Positions 17,448 through 26,617 of a stretch of DNA of 64,000 nt are shown here, one piece after another. Below the pieces are notes generated by a model. The model did not search any database and was not told the origin of the DNA. It saw only the letters and a list, made by a program, of their open reading frames with translations. Position numbers and translations under genes: made by a program. The number at the start of each line of letters is the position of its first letter. Within the stretch, counting starts at the first letter, position 1. Source of the stretch: Bacillota bacterium (lineage in GTDB: Bacteria > Bacillota > Clostridia > Acetivibrionales > DSM-1351); assembly GCA_023390335.1 (NCBI GenBank), contig JAEWCZ010000066.1, positions 124,001 through 188,000 of the forward strand, in the 5' to 3' direction.

Positions 17448-17719
17448 CAGGCTATGAAGAGAAGAGTAGACGACGTAACGATTACAGAGAACCTTGGGAG
17501 TGCTGAGAACAGGGGAATCGTGAAATTGTTGAAGATGGACTTGGAGCTTCTTTGCTGAGAGCTGGTATTTTTGGCTTAAGGTATCGACGGGAACACCCGT
17601 TATAGTGCATACTGTATTATTGCAGTTGTTAAGGCTTTTGCCGTGAGGCCAAAAGTAAATTAAAGTGGTACCACGAGTTTTCTCGTCTTTAAATAATTAT
17701 TTATTTAAAGGCGTTTTTT
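17448..17719 (+). promoter_or_regulatory. T-box riboswitch leader of metG
   Basis: The leader contains the conserved T-box AAAGTGGTACCACGAG at about 17662-17677, which pairs with the free CCA end of uncharged tRNA. It is followed by a terminator (CGTCTTTAAATAA with TTATTTAAAGGCG, 17684-17713, then six T). Upstream, stem I features are visible, with GAAGATGGAC at 17531 offering ATG (17534-17536) as the methionine specifier codon. When tRNA-Met is uncharged, the antiterminator should form and metG is read. Outer limits are approximate. Confidence 0.88.
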
Positions 17720-17756
17720 ATTTTAAAAAGAAGATAGTAAATCAGGAGGAGTAACA

Positions 17757-19721
17757 ATGTCAAAAAAACCTTATTATTTGACTACGGCTATAGCGTACAC
17801 ATCTAGTAAACCTCACATAGGTAATACTTTTGAAATAGTATTGGCTGATAGTTTTGCAAGATTTAAAAGAATGCAGGGGTACGATGTACGTTTCCAGACC
17901 GGAACTGATGAACATGGTCAGAAAATAGAGCTGAAAGCAAAGGAAGCCGGCATCAGCCCAAAGGAATATGTTGATAACTTTGCTGAAGAAATAAAGCGTA
18001 TCTGTGATTTAATGAATACAACTTATGATAAATTCATACGTACAACCGATGAATATCACGAAAAGCAGGTTCAGAAAATTTTTAAGAAGCTCTATGAGCA
18101 GGGAGATATTTATAAGGGACACTATGAAGGAATGTACTGTACTCCATGTGAAGCATTTTTTACAGCTTCACAACTAGTGGATGGCAAATGCCCTGATTGC
18201 GGACGGGAATGTCATCCTGCAAAAGAAGAGGCATACTTCCTAAAGCTTAGTAAATATGCAGACCGTTTGATTCAGCATATAAATGAACATCCTGAATTTA
18301 TTCAGCCGGAGTCCAGAAAAAATGAAATGATGAACAACTTTTTACTGCCGGGACTACAGGACTTGTGTGTTTCAAGAACCTCCTTCAAATGGGGAATTCC
18401 TGTAGACTTTGATGATAAGCATGTTGTATATGTGTGGCTTGATGCACTGAGCAATTATATTACAGGCTTGGGCTTTGATGTTGACGGTAATAATGATGAA
18501 TTATTTAATAAATACTGGCCTGCTGATTTACACTTGATAGGCAAGGATATTTTAAGGTTCCACACAATCTATTGGCCTATTATGCTTATGGCTATGGATA
18601 TTCCACTTCCTAAACAGGTATTTGGTCATCCTTGGCTGCTGATGGGCAGTGGCAAGATGAGTAAGTCAAAGGGAAATGTAATATATGCAGATGAACTGGT
18701 TGATATTTTTGGAGTAGACGCAGTCAGATACTATGTGCTTCATGATATGCCCTTTGATAATGATGGTGTAATTTCCTGGGAATTGGTAACTGAACGTATA
18801 AATTCAGATTTGGCCAATGTACTTGGAAATCTTGTTAACCGTGTAATTGCTATGAGTAATAAGTATTTTTCAGGTGTTGTAAATAATTCTAATGTCAGGG
18901 AAGAAATCGACAATGAACTTATTGAATTAACCTTGAAAACACCTGAAACAGTAGTTGAAAAAATGGATAAATTGAGAGTAGCAGATGCACTTTCAGAGAT
19001 ATTTTCATTATTTAAACGCTGCAATAAATACATTGATGAAACAATGCCTTGGATACTTGCAAAGGACGAGGACAAAAAGCCAAGGTTGGAAACAGTATTG
19101 TACAATCTTGTAGAAAGCATTGTAACCGGCGCAAGCTTATTGGAAGCCTTCATGCCTGAAACCGCACAAAAGATAGTTGCCCAGTTAAATACTTCTATTA
19201 GACCTTTAGAGGATATGAAGGTTTACGGACAATACAAATCAGGAACAAAAGTTACTGAAACACCTGAAATCTTATTTTTAAGATTGGATATAAAGGATAT
19301 ACTGGAAAAAGCGGGACAAAAAGACGAACCTGAAACAACTCCTGCACCTGTTGCGGAAGAAAAGAAGGAAAATGTCATAGAGATTGAACCTAAGGAAGAA
19401 ATCACCTATGATGATTTTACAAAAATGCAATTCCAGATAGGCGAAATAGTGGAATGTGCAGAAGTTCCAAAATCCAAGAAGTTATTGTGCTCACAGGTAA
19501 AAGTAGGCGGACAGATAAGGCAGATAGTTTCAGGTATAAAGAAACATTATACACCGGAACAGATGGTGGGTAAAAAGGTAATGGTACTGGTAAATCTCAA
19601 GCCTGTTAAGCTGGCGGGAGTTTTATCCGAGGGTATGTTATTATGTGCTGAGGATGAAAATGGAGAACTTGCACTTATGGTACCTGAAAAGCCAATGCCA
19701 TCCGGTGCGGAAATAAGATAA
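17757..19721 (+). CDS. metG: Methionyl-tRNA synthetase
   Basis: A 654-residue class I synthetase that charges tRNA-Met. The HIGH-type motif is KPHIGN (residues 18-23) and the KMSKS loop lies near residue 300. Four Cys in CTPC and CPDCGRE, near residues 127-150, form the zinc knuckle. An anticodon-binding helical domain follows, then a Glu/Pro-rich linker and a C-terminal EMAP-like tRNA-binding dimerisation domain starting about residue 550. The length matches clostridial MetG. The gene follows its T-box leader and an AGGAGG site. Confidence 0.96.
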   Translation: MSKKPYYLTTAIAYTSSKPHIGNTFEIVLADSFARFKRMQGYDVRFQTGTDEHGQKIELKAKEAGISPKEYVDNFAEEIKRICDLMNTTYDKFIRTTDEYHEKQVQKIFKKLYEQGDIYKGHYEGMYCTPCEAFFTASQLVDGKCPDCGRECHPAKEEAYFLKLSKYADRLIQHINEHPEFIQPESRKNEMMNNFLLPGLQDLCVSRTSFKWGIPVDFDDKHVVYVWLDALSNYITGLGFDVDGNNDELFNKYWPADLHLIGKDILRFHTIYWPIMLMAMDIPLPKQVFGHPWLLMGSGKMSKSKGNVIYADELVDIFGVDAVRYYVLHDMPFDNDGVISWELVTERINSDLANVLGNLVNRVIAMSNKYFSGVVNNSNVREEIDNELIELTLKTPETVVEKMDKLRVADALSEIFSLFKRCNKYIDETMPWILAKDEDKKPRLETVLYNLVESIVTGASLLEAFMPETAQKIVAQLNTSIRPLEDMKVYGQYKSGTKVTETPEILFLRLDIKDILEKAGQKDEPETTPAPVAEEKKENVIEIEPKEEITYDDFTKMQFQIGEIVECAEVPKSKKLLCSQVKVGGQIRQIVSGIKKHYTPEQMVGKKVMVLVNLKPVKLAGVLSEGMLLCAEDENGELALMVPEKPMPSGAEIR

Positions 19722-19739
19722 CAGTTTATATTTTACAAA

Positions 19740-19776
19740 CAGGGGATGTACCGATTTAATTTGGTACATCTCTTTT
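19740..19776 (+). terminator. Terminator after metG
   Basis: GGGATGTACC pairs with GGTACATCTC across the loop GATTTAATTT, followed by four T and an AT-rich stretch. Confidence 0.75.
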
Positions 19777-20211
19777 ATATATATTAAATGAAAAATTAAT
19801 TGAATAGTAGGTAATATTAAAGTATAATATGAACAGTAATTTATTGTAATTTTCTACAATTGTTTACTATAACGATCAAAGTAATTTTTGAAGTAATCTA
19901 TGGAATAACGGTATTTTGAAGGGGGGGAGAAAAGTAGTTTGTATGAGGTAAGATAATACAGCATCTTATGGAATTTATATTTGCACTTTCATATTTCCCG
20001 TCTTTAGACTTAATTCATAATTTCCGGAACGTTGCTCTTAACGTCAATTCATATGCTACACATACATTATTCAAACACAGCACCTTAAAACATACCTCTT
20101 AACTCAAGCTCAAAGTAGTCACATTGTTATTAAGATGTTGACTTGTATTACAAAAGACAAATCAAAAGAAAAAACTACCACTACTAATAATAATCGAGGG
20201 GGTCAAATTTA
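19777..20211 (+). other. Long AT-rich leader region upstream of cel5A, no gene seen
   Basis: About 435 bases without a credible ORF. A TTGACT at 20138 could be a -35 element, but no matching -10 is convincing. A run of seven G at 19921-19927 looks like a ribosome binding site but leads to no usable reading frame. The AGGGGG site at 20198 belongs to cel5A. Long untranslated leaders are common for cellulosomal genes. Confidence 0.4.
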
Positions 20212-21636
20212 ATGAAAAAACCAATAGCTTTTTTATTATGTTTTTTAATGATTTTCACAGCATTACTGCCAATGCAAAATGCTAATGCGTATGATGCTTC
20301 ACTTATTCCGAATCTTCAGATTCAACAAAAGAACATTCCAAATAATGATGCAATGAATTTTGTAAAAGGTTTAAGACTTGGATGGAATCTAGGTAATACA
20401 TTTGATGCTTTTAACGGTACAAATATTACTAATGAATTGGATTATGAAACATCATGGAGCGGTATCAAAACAACTAAGCAGATGATAGATGCAATAAAGC
20501 AAAAAGGATTCAATACTGTTCGTATTCCTGTATCCTGGCATCCACACGTAAGTGGTTCGGATTGCAAAATCAGTGATGTGTGGATGAATCGTGTTCAAGA
20601 AGTAGTAAATTATTGTATAGCTAATAAAATGTATGTTATTTTAAACGTACATCATGACGTTGACAAAGTAAAAGGTTATTTCCCAAGCAGTCAATATATG
20701 ACAAGTTCTAGGAATTATATTACTAAAGTTTGGGCACAAATTGCTGCTAAGTTTGCAAACTACGATCAACATCTTATTTTTGAAGGAATGAATGAGCCTC
20801 GTCTTGTAGGTCATGCTAATGAGTGGTGGCCTGATCTGACAAATTCAGATATTCTTGATTCTATTAATTGTATTAATCAACTTAATCAGGATTTTGTTAA
20901 TACAGTACGTGCAGCAGGTGGAAACAATGCAAGCAGATATCTAATGTGTCCAGGATATGTTGCATCTCCTGACGGAGCAACAAACGATTACTTTAGATTG
21001 CCAAATGATTCAGGTAATAATAATAAAATAATCGTATCTGTACATGCATACGTACCTTGGAATTTTGCAGGATTGGCAATGGCTGAGGGAGGTACAAATG
21101 CTTGGAATTTATATGATTCAAAAGATCAAAGCGAAGTAACTTGGTTTATGGATAATGTTTACAATAAGTATACAAGCAGGGGTATTCCTGCAATAATCGG
21201 TGAATGTGGAGCTGTAGATAAGAACAATCTAAAGACAAGAGTAGAATATATGTCCTATTATGTTGCATCAGCTAAAGCACGTGGTATATGTTGCGTATTG
21301 TGGGATAACAATAACTTCTCAGGTACTGGTGAATTATTTGGTTTCTTTAATAGAAGTACCTGCCAGTTCAAATTCCCTGAAATTATAGATGGAATGGTGA
21401 AATATGCTTTCGAAGCGCAGAATGATCCAGACCCAGTAATTGTATATGGAGATTATAATAACGATGGAAGTGTTGATGCGCTTGATTTTGCAGGCTTAAA
21501 GAAATATATTTTGACTGCTGACCACGCCTATGTTAAAAATTTGGATGTTAATGTGGACAATGAAGTAAACGCATTTGACCTTGCAATTTTGAAAAAATTC
21601 CTGCTTGGTATGGTAAGCAAACTTCCAAGCAACTAA
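20212..21636 (+). CDS. cel5A: Cellulosomal endoglucanase, GH5 with C-terminal dockerin (Cel5A/CelCCA type)
   Basis: A 474-residue secreted cellulase hydrolysing internal beta-1,4-glucosidic bonds. The signal peptide ends at NANA (residue 26). The GH5 barrel spans about 45-400. The acid/base Glu195 lies in GMNEP and the nucleophile Glu331 in IIGECG, consistent with the numbering known for R. cellulolyticum CelCCA, which this protein resembles almost throughout. A type I dockerin (about 410-470) has two calcium-binding repeats, GDYNNDGSVDALDFAGLKKY and NVDNEVNAFDLAILKKF, to dock onto the scaffoldin. It is monocistronic, with a terminator 13 bases downstream. Confidence 0.95.
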   Translation: MKKPIAFLLCFLMIFTALLPMQNANAYDASLIPNLQIQQKNIPNNDAMNFVKGLRLGWNLGNTFDAFNGTNITNELDYETSWSGIKTTKQMIDAIKQKGFNTVRIPVSWHPHVSGSDCKISDVWMNRVQEVVNYCIANKMYVILNVHHDVDKVKGYFPSSQYMTSSRNYITKVWAQIAAKFANYDQHLIFEGMNEPRLVGHANEWWPDLTNSDILDSINCINQLNQDFVNTVRAAGGNNASRYLMCPGYVASPDGATNDYFRLPNDSGNNNKIIVSVHAYVPWNFAGLAMAEGGTNAWNLYDSKDQSEVTWFMDNVYNKYTSRGIPAIIGECGAVDKNNLKTRVEYMSYYVASAKARGICCVLWDNNNFSGTGELFGFFNRSTCQFKFPEIIDGMVKYAFEAQNDPDPVIVYGDYNNDGSVDALDFAGLKKYILTADHAYVKNLDVNVDNEVNAFDLAILKKFLLGMVSKLPSN

Positions 21637-21648
21637 GCAATTGTTTCT

Positions 21649-21702
21649 AAAAAAAGTATCATTCAGTAGGGGGATTATAACTTGCTGAATGATACTTTTT
21701 TT
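21649..21702 (+). terminator. Terminator after cel5A
   Basis: AAAAAGTATCATTCAG pairs with CTGAATGATACTTTTT across a loop of about 18 bases, ending in a run of seven T. Confidence 0.9.
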
Positions 21703-21807
21703 ATGCTTCTATTTTTTAGAAAAAGAGCTTTGCCGTATATATTTACCTTCTTGTTTATAAATGGTATTATTGGTATATAATGTATAAATTATAAAGGGGG
21801 ACAAAAA

Positions 21808-22518
21808 ATGAAAAGTTTAAGAAAAACTAAAGTGGTTTTTGCTATGACACTGATACTTACTTTGTTGATTACCTGCTGTGCATTTCCTGTAGCGGCTCAG
21901 GATGGTGGTTTAGTTATTGGTGATGCAAATGGGGATGGAATTGTTAATTTGACTGACTTGGTTATGCTGAATCGATACATAGCCGGTAGCCTAGATAATT
22001 TCCCATATAATATGGCGGACTATACAATGGATGTTAATGATGACGGATATATTAACCAGCAGGATGCCGACCTGCTTAACAGGTTTATATCAGGCACACT
22101 GGCATCGCTACCTTCAACAGATATAATTAAAAATATGCCCCAAACAGTATTTCAATTTAGCTATGTGAATGGTGCATGGGTTTATACAAATATAAATGTA
22201 ACTATAGATAATCAAGGAAATGTTTATGCTAACGGAACCTTAACACCAAAAGTAGATCCCTCGACCATAAAAGTACCAAGAATTGAGCTTGAGGCAATGT
22301 ATATGGATTTATACTTGGCATCTCAAGGCGCAATATCAAACCCTCAGAATGCCGCTTGTGATATAGGGATAAGTGCTTATAGTGGAAATATCGTAAAGAA
22401 TGGATATTTTCAGAATGTATTTTTGAAGAAACACGGCGATATTGACCAGGAGAATCTATCGCCGTACACTCAGACTTTGGTGGATTGGCTTGATGGATAT
22501 GTAAATATGATCTACTAA
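21808..22518 (+). CDS. Secreted dockerin protein with an unassigned C-terminal domain
   Basis: A 236-residue protein. After a signal peptide ending near AAQ (residue 30) comes an N-terminal type I dockerin with repeats GDANGDGIVNLTDLVMLNRY and DVNDDGYINQQDADLLNRF. The remaining 140 residues, from about FQFSYVNGAWVYTNINVTID, contain no catalytic signature that I recognise. The dockerin contact positions (TD and QQ) differ from those of Cel5A (AL and AF), so binding specificity could differ. AAAGGGGG precedes the ATG. It is a cellulosome candidate next to cel5A; function unknown. Confidence 0.82.
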   Translation: MKSLRKTKVVFAMTLILTLLITCCAFPVAAQDGGLVIGDANGDGIVNLTDLVMLNRYIAGSLDNFPYNMADYTMDVNDDGYINQQDADLLNRFISGTLASLPSTDIIKNMPQTVFQFSYVNGAWVYTNINVTIDNQGNVYANGTLTPKVDPSTIKVPRIELEAMYMDLYLASQGAISNPQNAACDIGISAYSGNIVKNGYFQNVFLKKHGDIDQENLSPYTQTLVDWLDGYVNMIY

Positions 22519-22636
22519 AAAAGCTATAGTAACCTATCTGATAATGATATATAATATTGATTGCAGATGTTTGCAAATATTATACATAGATAGGGGAATA
22601 TGTAAACACATGGTACAATCAGGTAAAGAATTTATA

Positions 22637-23080
22637 ATGGAAAATGTTCTGTCTCTTAGAAAAAAGATGACTCAGAGGCAATTAGACGACGAAATGGAGA
22701 AAATAGGAGAATTTCTTGTAAGTAATGGTACAACTCAAGCCGGGCCTATAGTTACGGTAACTTTTTCAATCGATACAAAAAACGAAGAACCTTTATTGGA
22801 TATGGAAATACTTGTACCTATGGATAAGGAGTTGGAACTATCGGGTGACTATGTATTTAAACCTTTGTTTAAGGTAACAAATGCAGTTTATGCAAGACAC
22901 AAAGGTAATCCGGCTGATTTGCAGAAGACGTATAATGAAATGCTTTTATTTATTCAGGAAAATAATTTGCAGCAGATAACAGTAGGGTACAACGTTCTTA
23001 TCAATGAGCCTATGCCCGGACTGACCATTGATGATATGATTATAGACGTCTATATAGGAATAAATCCAAATATTCTTTAA
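22637..23080 (+). CDS. Small soluble protein of unknown function, possible GyrI-like/DUF5085 fold
   Basis: A 147-residue cytoplasmic protein. The reading frame extends back to 22544, but ENVLSLRKKMTQRQLDDEM looks like the natural N-terminus. ATG at 22610 is a second option, as the ribosome sites are weak for both. The pattern of a helix, then strands such as GPIVTVTFSID and LDMEILVPMDKEL, resembles effector-binding (GyrI/AraC-like) domains of Gram-positive bacteria. This is a tentative fold suggestion. A terminator follows. Confidence 0.55.
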   Translation: MENVLSLRKKMTQRQLDDEMEKIGEFLVSNGTTQAGPIVTVTFSIDTKNEEPLLDMEILVPMDKELELSGDYVFKPLFKVTNAVYARHKGNPADLQKTYNEMLLFIQENNLQQITVGYNVLINEPMPGLTIDDMIIDVYIGINPNIL

Positions 23081-23175
23081 TTTAAAGTTTTATATGTGTA
23101 ATATTTGAAATTGTTAATCCTCATAGTAAGGGTTATCTAAATGTAACAGCTATAATAATATAAATGAATTTAAAA

Positions 23176-23207
23176 AGTACCAGACTTATAGTTTGGTACT
23201 TTTTTGT
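23176..23207 (+). terminator. Terminator between convergent genes
   Basis: AAAGTACCA and TGGTACTTT enclose GACTTATAGTT and run into six T. It sits between the 22.6 kb gene and the oppositely oriented BtrH-like gene. Confidence 0.85.
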
Positions 23208-23231
23208 ATTTTAATGTTTGTATACTGATTA

Positions 23232-24305
23232 TTATGTTAGTCGCTTATTCATATATACAGTTAAGCATTTTTTTATTTCTTGTAAGATATTAATCTCAAG
23301 TTTCTCTGCATCAATAAAATTTTCTCTGACAATGGAAAGTAAAGCTTTATCCAAAGTAAAGGAATATTTGGTCGAGGAATAAAACGCAGATTCCAACAAT
23401 TCACATAGATTCTTAATGTTTAAAAAAATGTTCTCCGGAAAATTGGTTAGATTATTCTCATTTAAATATTTAAGTTTAAATTCTAAATTGTACTTATTTT
23501 CTATCAATGATTTCATCTTATATAATACATGTTTATTTTCCTCCTTTCCTAAGTAATTTTTATCAGAGTTGGATATAGTGTTAATTAGATCTTCATAATA
23601 ACTTCTATAACTGGATACTCCAAATCTCTTTAAACGATAACCCATTTTTCCGTTGTTATTTACCCGTTCTAAAGTTTCTCCGCCACTAAGGCAGTTACAT
23701 ATTTCTTCATAAAAAATATCAAGTCTAGGCTTTCTGTTGAAATGTTTATTTAGGTAAAAAACACTTGCGGGAAGCTTAGTCCGGTATATCCAGGTCCATC
23801 GATCGAAGTCAATGGTGAAAATCTCAAGCATACTTTCAAAGGCATGTTTTATGATATCATAACTTATTGTATGCTCTCCCCATAAACAACCGTCGATATT
23901 AATATCGATAAAATTAAATACCTTTGAGTCATTATCATAACCATAAATCAGTAAATCATGGGGATAATGTTCCTTTTGATAATGAGGGCTACCCTTTATG
24001 TAAAATCTGTCGCAATAAAGTACAACATATCCATCCTGATTTATTGCATCAATAACTGCACCAACAATATCCCTTTTATCCGATATATCTTCAAATTGCA
24101 GAATCTCGTCATAGATACACAAGAATTCCCTGGAACTCCACTCGTAATACAGCACATCGTATGTTTCGTCAACAAAATAGTTATTAAAATTCTCAATAAA
24201 CCAGGGTATATTCTTGCTGTCGGATAGAATAGCAGCAAGTCTTAGAAACGTCCAGCATTCTGTAGTGAAGCCGGTATTAATAGTTATGGGTAATTTCTTT
24301 TGCAT
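23232..24305 (-). CDS. BtrH-like cysteine acyltransferase/peptidase-fold protein
   Basis: A 357-residue protein whose first half fits the BtrH N-terminal papain-like fold. Cys17 (TTECWTFLRL) is followed by a conserved hydrophobic block, then YPHDLLIYGYDND with His116 and FNFIDINIDG with a candidate third residue. BtrH moves an acyl group from a carrier protein to an amine in butirosin synthesis; CtaG-type relatives act in thiotemplated pathways. The C-terminal 170 residues are helical and unassigned. It is transcribed divergently from the regulator and the cluster and resembles the protein at 36368 in architecture. GGAGC lies before the ATG. Confidence 0.62.
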   Translation of the reverse strand: MQKKLPITINTGFTTECWTFLRLAAILSDSKNIPWFIENFNNYFVDETYDVLYYEWSSREFLCIYDEILQFEDISDKRDIVGAVIDAINQDGYVVLYCDRFYIKGSPHYQKEHYPHDLLIYGYDNDSKVFNFIDINIDGCLWGEHTISYDIIKHAFESMLEIFTIDFDRWTWIYRTKLPASVFYLNKHFNRKPRLDIFYEEICNCLSGGETLERVNNNGKMGYRLKRFGVSSYRSYYEDLINTISNSDKNYLGKEENKHVLYKMKSLIENKYNLEFKLKYLNENNLTNFPENIFLNIKNLCELLESAFYSSTKYSFTLDKALLSIVRENFIDAEKLEINILQEIKKCLTVYMNKRLT

Positions 24306-24456
24306 ATTAGGCTCCTATCTGCGTGCCCTGCACGCGTATAAAATTCAAAAAATCTTCTTCAATCTTTCCCCTTGTTCAAATAGAACTATTATATATTTAG
24401 TATACAATTACATTTTTTTACATCCGACTATACTTTCAATAGTCAAATTGTAAATG

Positions 24457-24499
24457 TTCCCAATTAAAATATAATAAGAATTTATATTTTAGTTGGGAA
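24457..24499. promoter_or_regulatory. 18-bp inverted repeat in the divergent control region
   Basis: TTCCCAATTAAAATATAA and its near-exact reverse complement (17 of 18) flank a 7-base loop. The element lies between the BtrH-like gene and the LuxR-type regulator, with no T tract. A further inverted pair, TTCAATAGT (24435-24443) and ACTATTGAA (24554-24562), and AGGAA-N5-TTCCT at 24574-24588 crowd this 344-base region. It is probably an operator or structured leader. Confidence 0.5.
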
Positions 24500-24649
24500 T
24501 TATAGGCATTTTTATGTAATTTACGGAATTTTTGCGATGCTAATTCGACTTGTACTATTGAATAGTTTTTATTAGGAAAAATATTCCTATAATAAAAGCT
24601 AGTAGCACGTAAGGCAACAAGAATAATAAATTTGATTAGGGGGTATTAT

Positions 24650-25457
24650 GTGGAACAAGATTCACTCTTATATTATAGCATTTTAAAATCATGGGAAATA
24701 TGTAGCAAAAATAGTGTACCAATCGATATACAGAAACCCATTGTAACTCTGACTAATGAAGGGTTAAAAAAAATTACAGAAAAAAAAACATTTAATATCA
24801 GATTATAATGATTTTTTATGTAGACATATCGAAACTGTTAAAAACATAGACGGTAATTTCTGGATTTTACTGTTTGATGGGGACGGCTATCTGTTGAATG
24901 CCAAGTATAGACCAGGAGCATCTGTAAGAAAGAATTCGCATAAAGTATTTCTTACACCTGGGGTGTTATTTAAAGAGGAAAGTATAGGGACAAATGCTGT
25001 TTCAATTGCTAAATTACTAAATAAACCAGTATGTTTAAACCCCGAATTTCATTATTGCAGTATATTAAAAAAATGGTATGAGTATTGTGTGCCTATCAAT
25101 AAAAGCAGTCTTACCAATGCATATGTATCTGTGGTCAGTACACAGAATCCCTTATCAAGGGCATTAAAAGGATTTATTGATTTATTAGGTTTTAATTTGC
25201 AAATAGACAATCATACAGTGAATTGTGATTTGACGAGACCATTAACGGCAAAGCAAATTGTTATGGTAAAAATGATAGCCAAGGGATTATCCGATGAGCA
25301 TATGTCGCTGGAACTAAATCTTTCATTATCTACTATAAAATATCATAATCAGGAGATATTTAAAAAATTAAATGCAACCGGCAGGGTTGATGCTGTAATG
25401 AAAGCAATCATATTAAACGAATTAACACTAAATGATTTATTCGATATTTTTTCTTAA
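24650..25457 (+). pseudogene. LuxR-type regulator with GAF-like domain, interrupted by a frameshift in a run of A
   Basis: GTG at 24650 after AGGGGG opens a frame that stops after about 45 codons. Removing one A from the nine-A run at 24780-24788 joins it to the long downstream frame and gives a 268-residue protein. The middle has FWILLFDGDGYLL and SIGTNAVSIAKLL, like the GAF-type sensor of acetoin-response regulators. The C-terminus is a LuxR helix-turn-helix: LTAKQIVMVKMIAKGLSDEH and STIKYHNQEIFKKLNA. It immediately precedes the biosynthetic cluster and is its likely activator. Sequencing error, phase variation, slippage or true decay are all possible. Confidence 0.75.
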
Positions 25458-25549
25458 CACTATATTGTCTTGTAACATCTTATGGTTAATTTATATTTTT
25501 ATGATTTTGTAAAATTATAAAGAAATTTTAATTAAAAAGGAGCTTAGAA

Positions 25550-26368
25550 ATGAACGGGAAAAGTATAAGATTGTCAAGGTTTATCAACACAACTACTAAT
25601 AAGACTTGCATCGTTCCTATTGACCACGGCGCAACATTGGGTCCAATTGATGGTATTCAGGACTACTCTGGCACAATAAGGAAAATATTAGATGGCGGTG
25701 CTGATGCTGTTATTCTTCACAAAGGTCTCTTACGTAGTATTGCGAATTGCCCGGAACTGGCAAAAGGAAACTATCTTCTACATTTATCGGTTTCAACAAT
25801 TCTGAGTATGGATCCTACATATAAGGTACTGGCCGGTACAGTGGAAGAAGCGGTCAGATTAGGCGCTGAAGGGGTTTCCGTACACGTTAATCTTGGAGTT
25901 GCATCAGAACCTGAAATGATAAAAGATTTGGGAGCAGTTGCAAGGGCGTGCATGGAATGGGGAATGCCTTTGCTTGCAATGATGTATAGCCATAAAATTC
26001 CTAATGATTTTCATCACATTATGCATGCTGCACGTTTAGCACAGGAATTGGGTGCGGATATAGTTAAAGTAACTTATCCCGGGAGTTATGAAAGTACCGG
26101 TGAATTGATAAATAGTGTACAAATACCTGTAGTTATTGCAGGGGGAGCAAAGGTGGACAACACGAAAGAACTTCTATATTTTGTCGATGCCGCTGTAAGG
26201 GCTGGTGCGGCCGGAGTTGCTATAGGGCGCAATGTTTTTTTACATAAAGACCCTGAGTTTATCACAGGGATTATCAGTAAGCTTATACACGGTACATTAA
26301 GTATCGGGGACAGTCTGAACAAACTTGAGGAATGGGAGTATACCAATGGTGAACGATGTAGAGTATAG
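25550..26368 (+). CDS. DhnA-type class I aldolase, ADH synthase/GriI family
   Basis: A 272-residue TIM barrel matching archaeal 2-amino-3,7-dideoxy-D-threo-hept-6-ulosonate synthase (MJ0400) and GriI. Catalytic residues known for that family can be placed: Asp25 in VPIDHG, Tyr146 in LLAMMY and the Schiff-base Lys173 in IVKVTYPG. The phosphate site IAGGAKVD and GVAIGRNVF is intact. GriI condenses aspartate semialdehyde with dihydroxyacetone phosphate en route to 3-amino-4-hydroxybenzoate. With the DHQS II gene at 39889 it forms that diagnostic pair. It is the first gene of the cluster, with AAAGGAGC before the ATG. Confidence 0.85.
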   Translation: MNGKSIRLSRFINTTTNKTCIVPIDHGATLGPIDGIQDYSGTIRKILDGGADAVILHKGLLRSIANCPELAKGNYLLHLSVSTILSMDPTYKVLAGTVEEAVRLGAEGVSVHVNLGVASEPEMIKDLGAVARACMEWGMPLLAMMYSHKIPNDFHHIMHAARLAQELGADIVKVTYPGSYESTGELINSVQIPVVIAGGAKVDNTKELLYFVDAAVRAGAAGVAIGRNVFLHKDPEFITGIISKLIHGTLSIGDSLNKLEEWEYTNGERCRV

Positions 26369-26600
26369 GCTAAAGCGAATTCTGAAAGAGAAGCTTGGGG
26401 TTGATGAAAATGCGGATATAAGGTCGGAAGATAGTTTTCATTACTGGAACCTTAACTCTTTAAGCTTTATTAGATTAATTGTTGAGGTGGAAAAAGAATT
26501 TGGATTGGAAATAGAAGAAGACAGTATTAACATGGACAAGCTTGGAACATTAAGGAGTCTGGCAGAATATATACAAAATAACATTGCTGCCGGTACATAA
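26346..26600 (+). CDS. Stand-alone acyl/peptidyl carrier protein
   Basis: An 84-residue four-helix carrier protein. The phosphopantetheine attachment Ser lies in the unusual WNLNSLSFIRL (Asn-Ser-Leu instead of the common Asp-Ser-Leu), followed by VEVEKEFGLEIEE as helix 2/3. ATG at 26346 is preferred over the upstream TTG at 26325; the gene overlaps the aldolase by 23 bases. It could carry an aminobenzoate or other acyl group for transfer by the BtrH-like enzymes. No phosphopantetheinyl transferase is in the window. Confidence 0.82.
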   Translation: MVNDVEYRLKRILKEKLGVDENADIRSEDSFHYWNLNSLSFIRLIVEVEKEFGLEIEEDSINMDKLGTLRSLAEYIQNNIAAGT

Positions 26601-26617
26601 ACGAAGGGAGCATAAAA

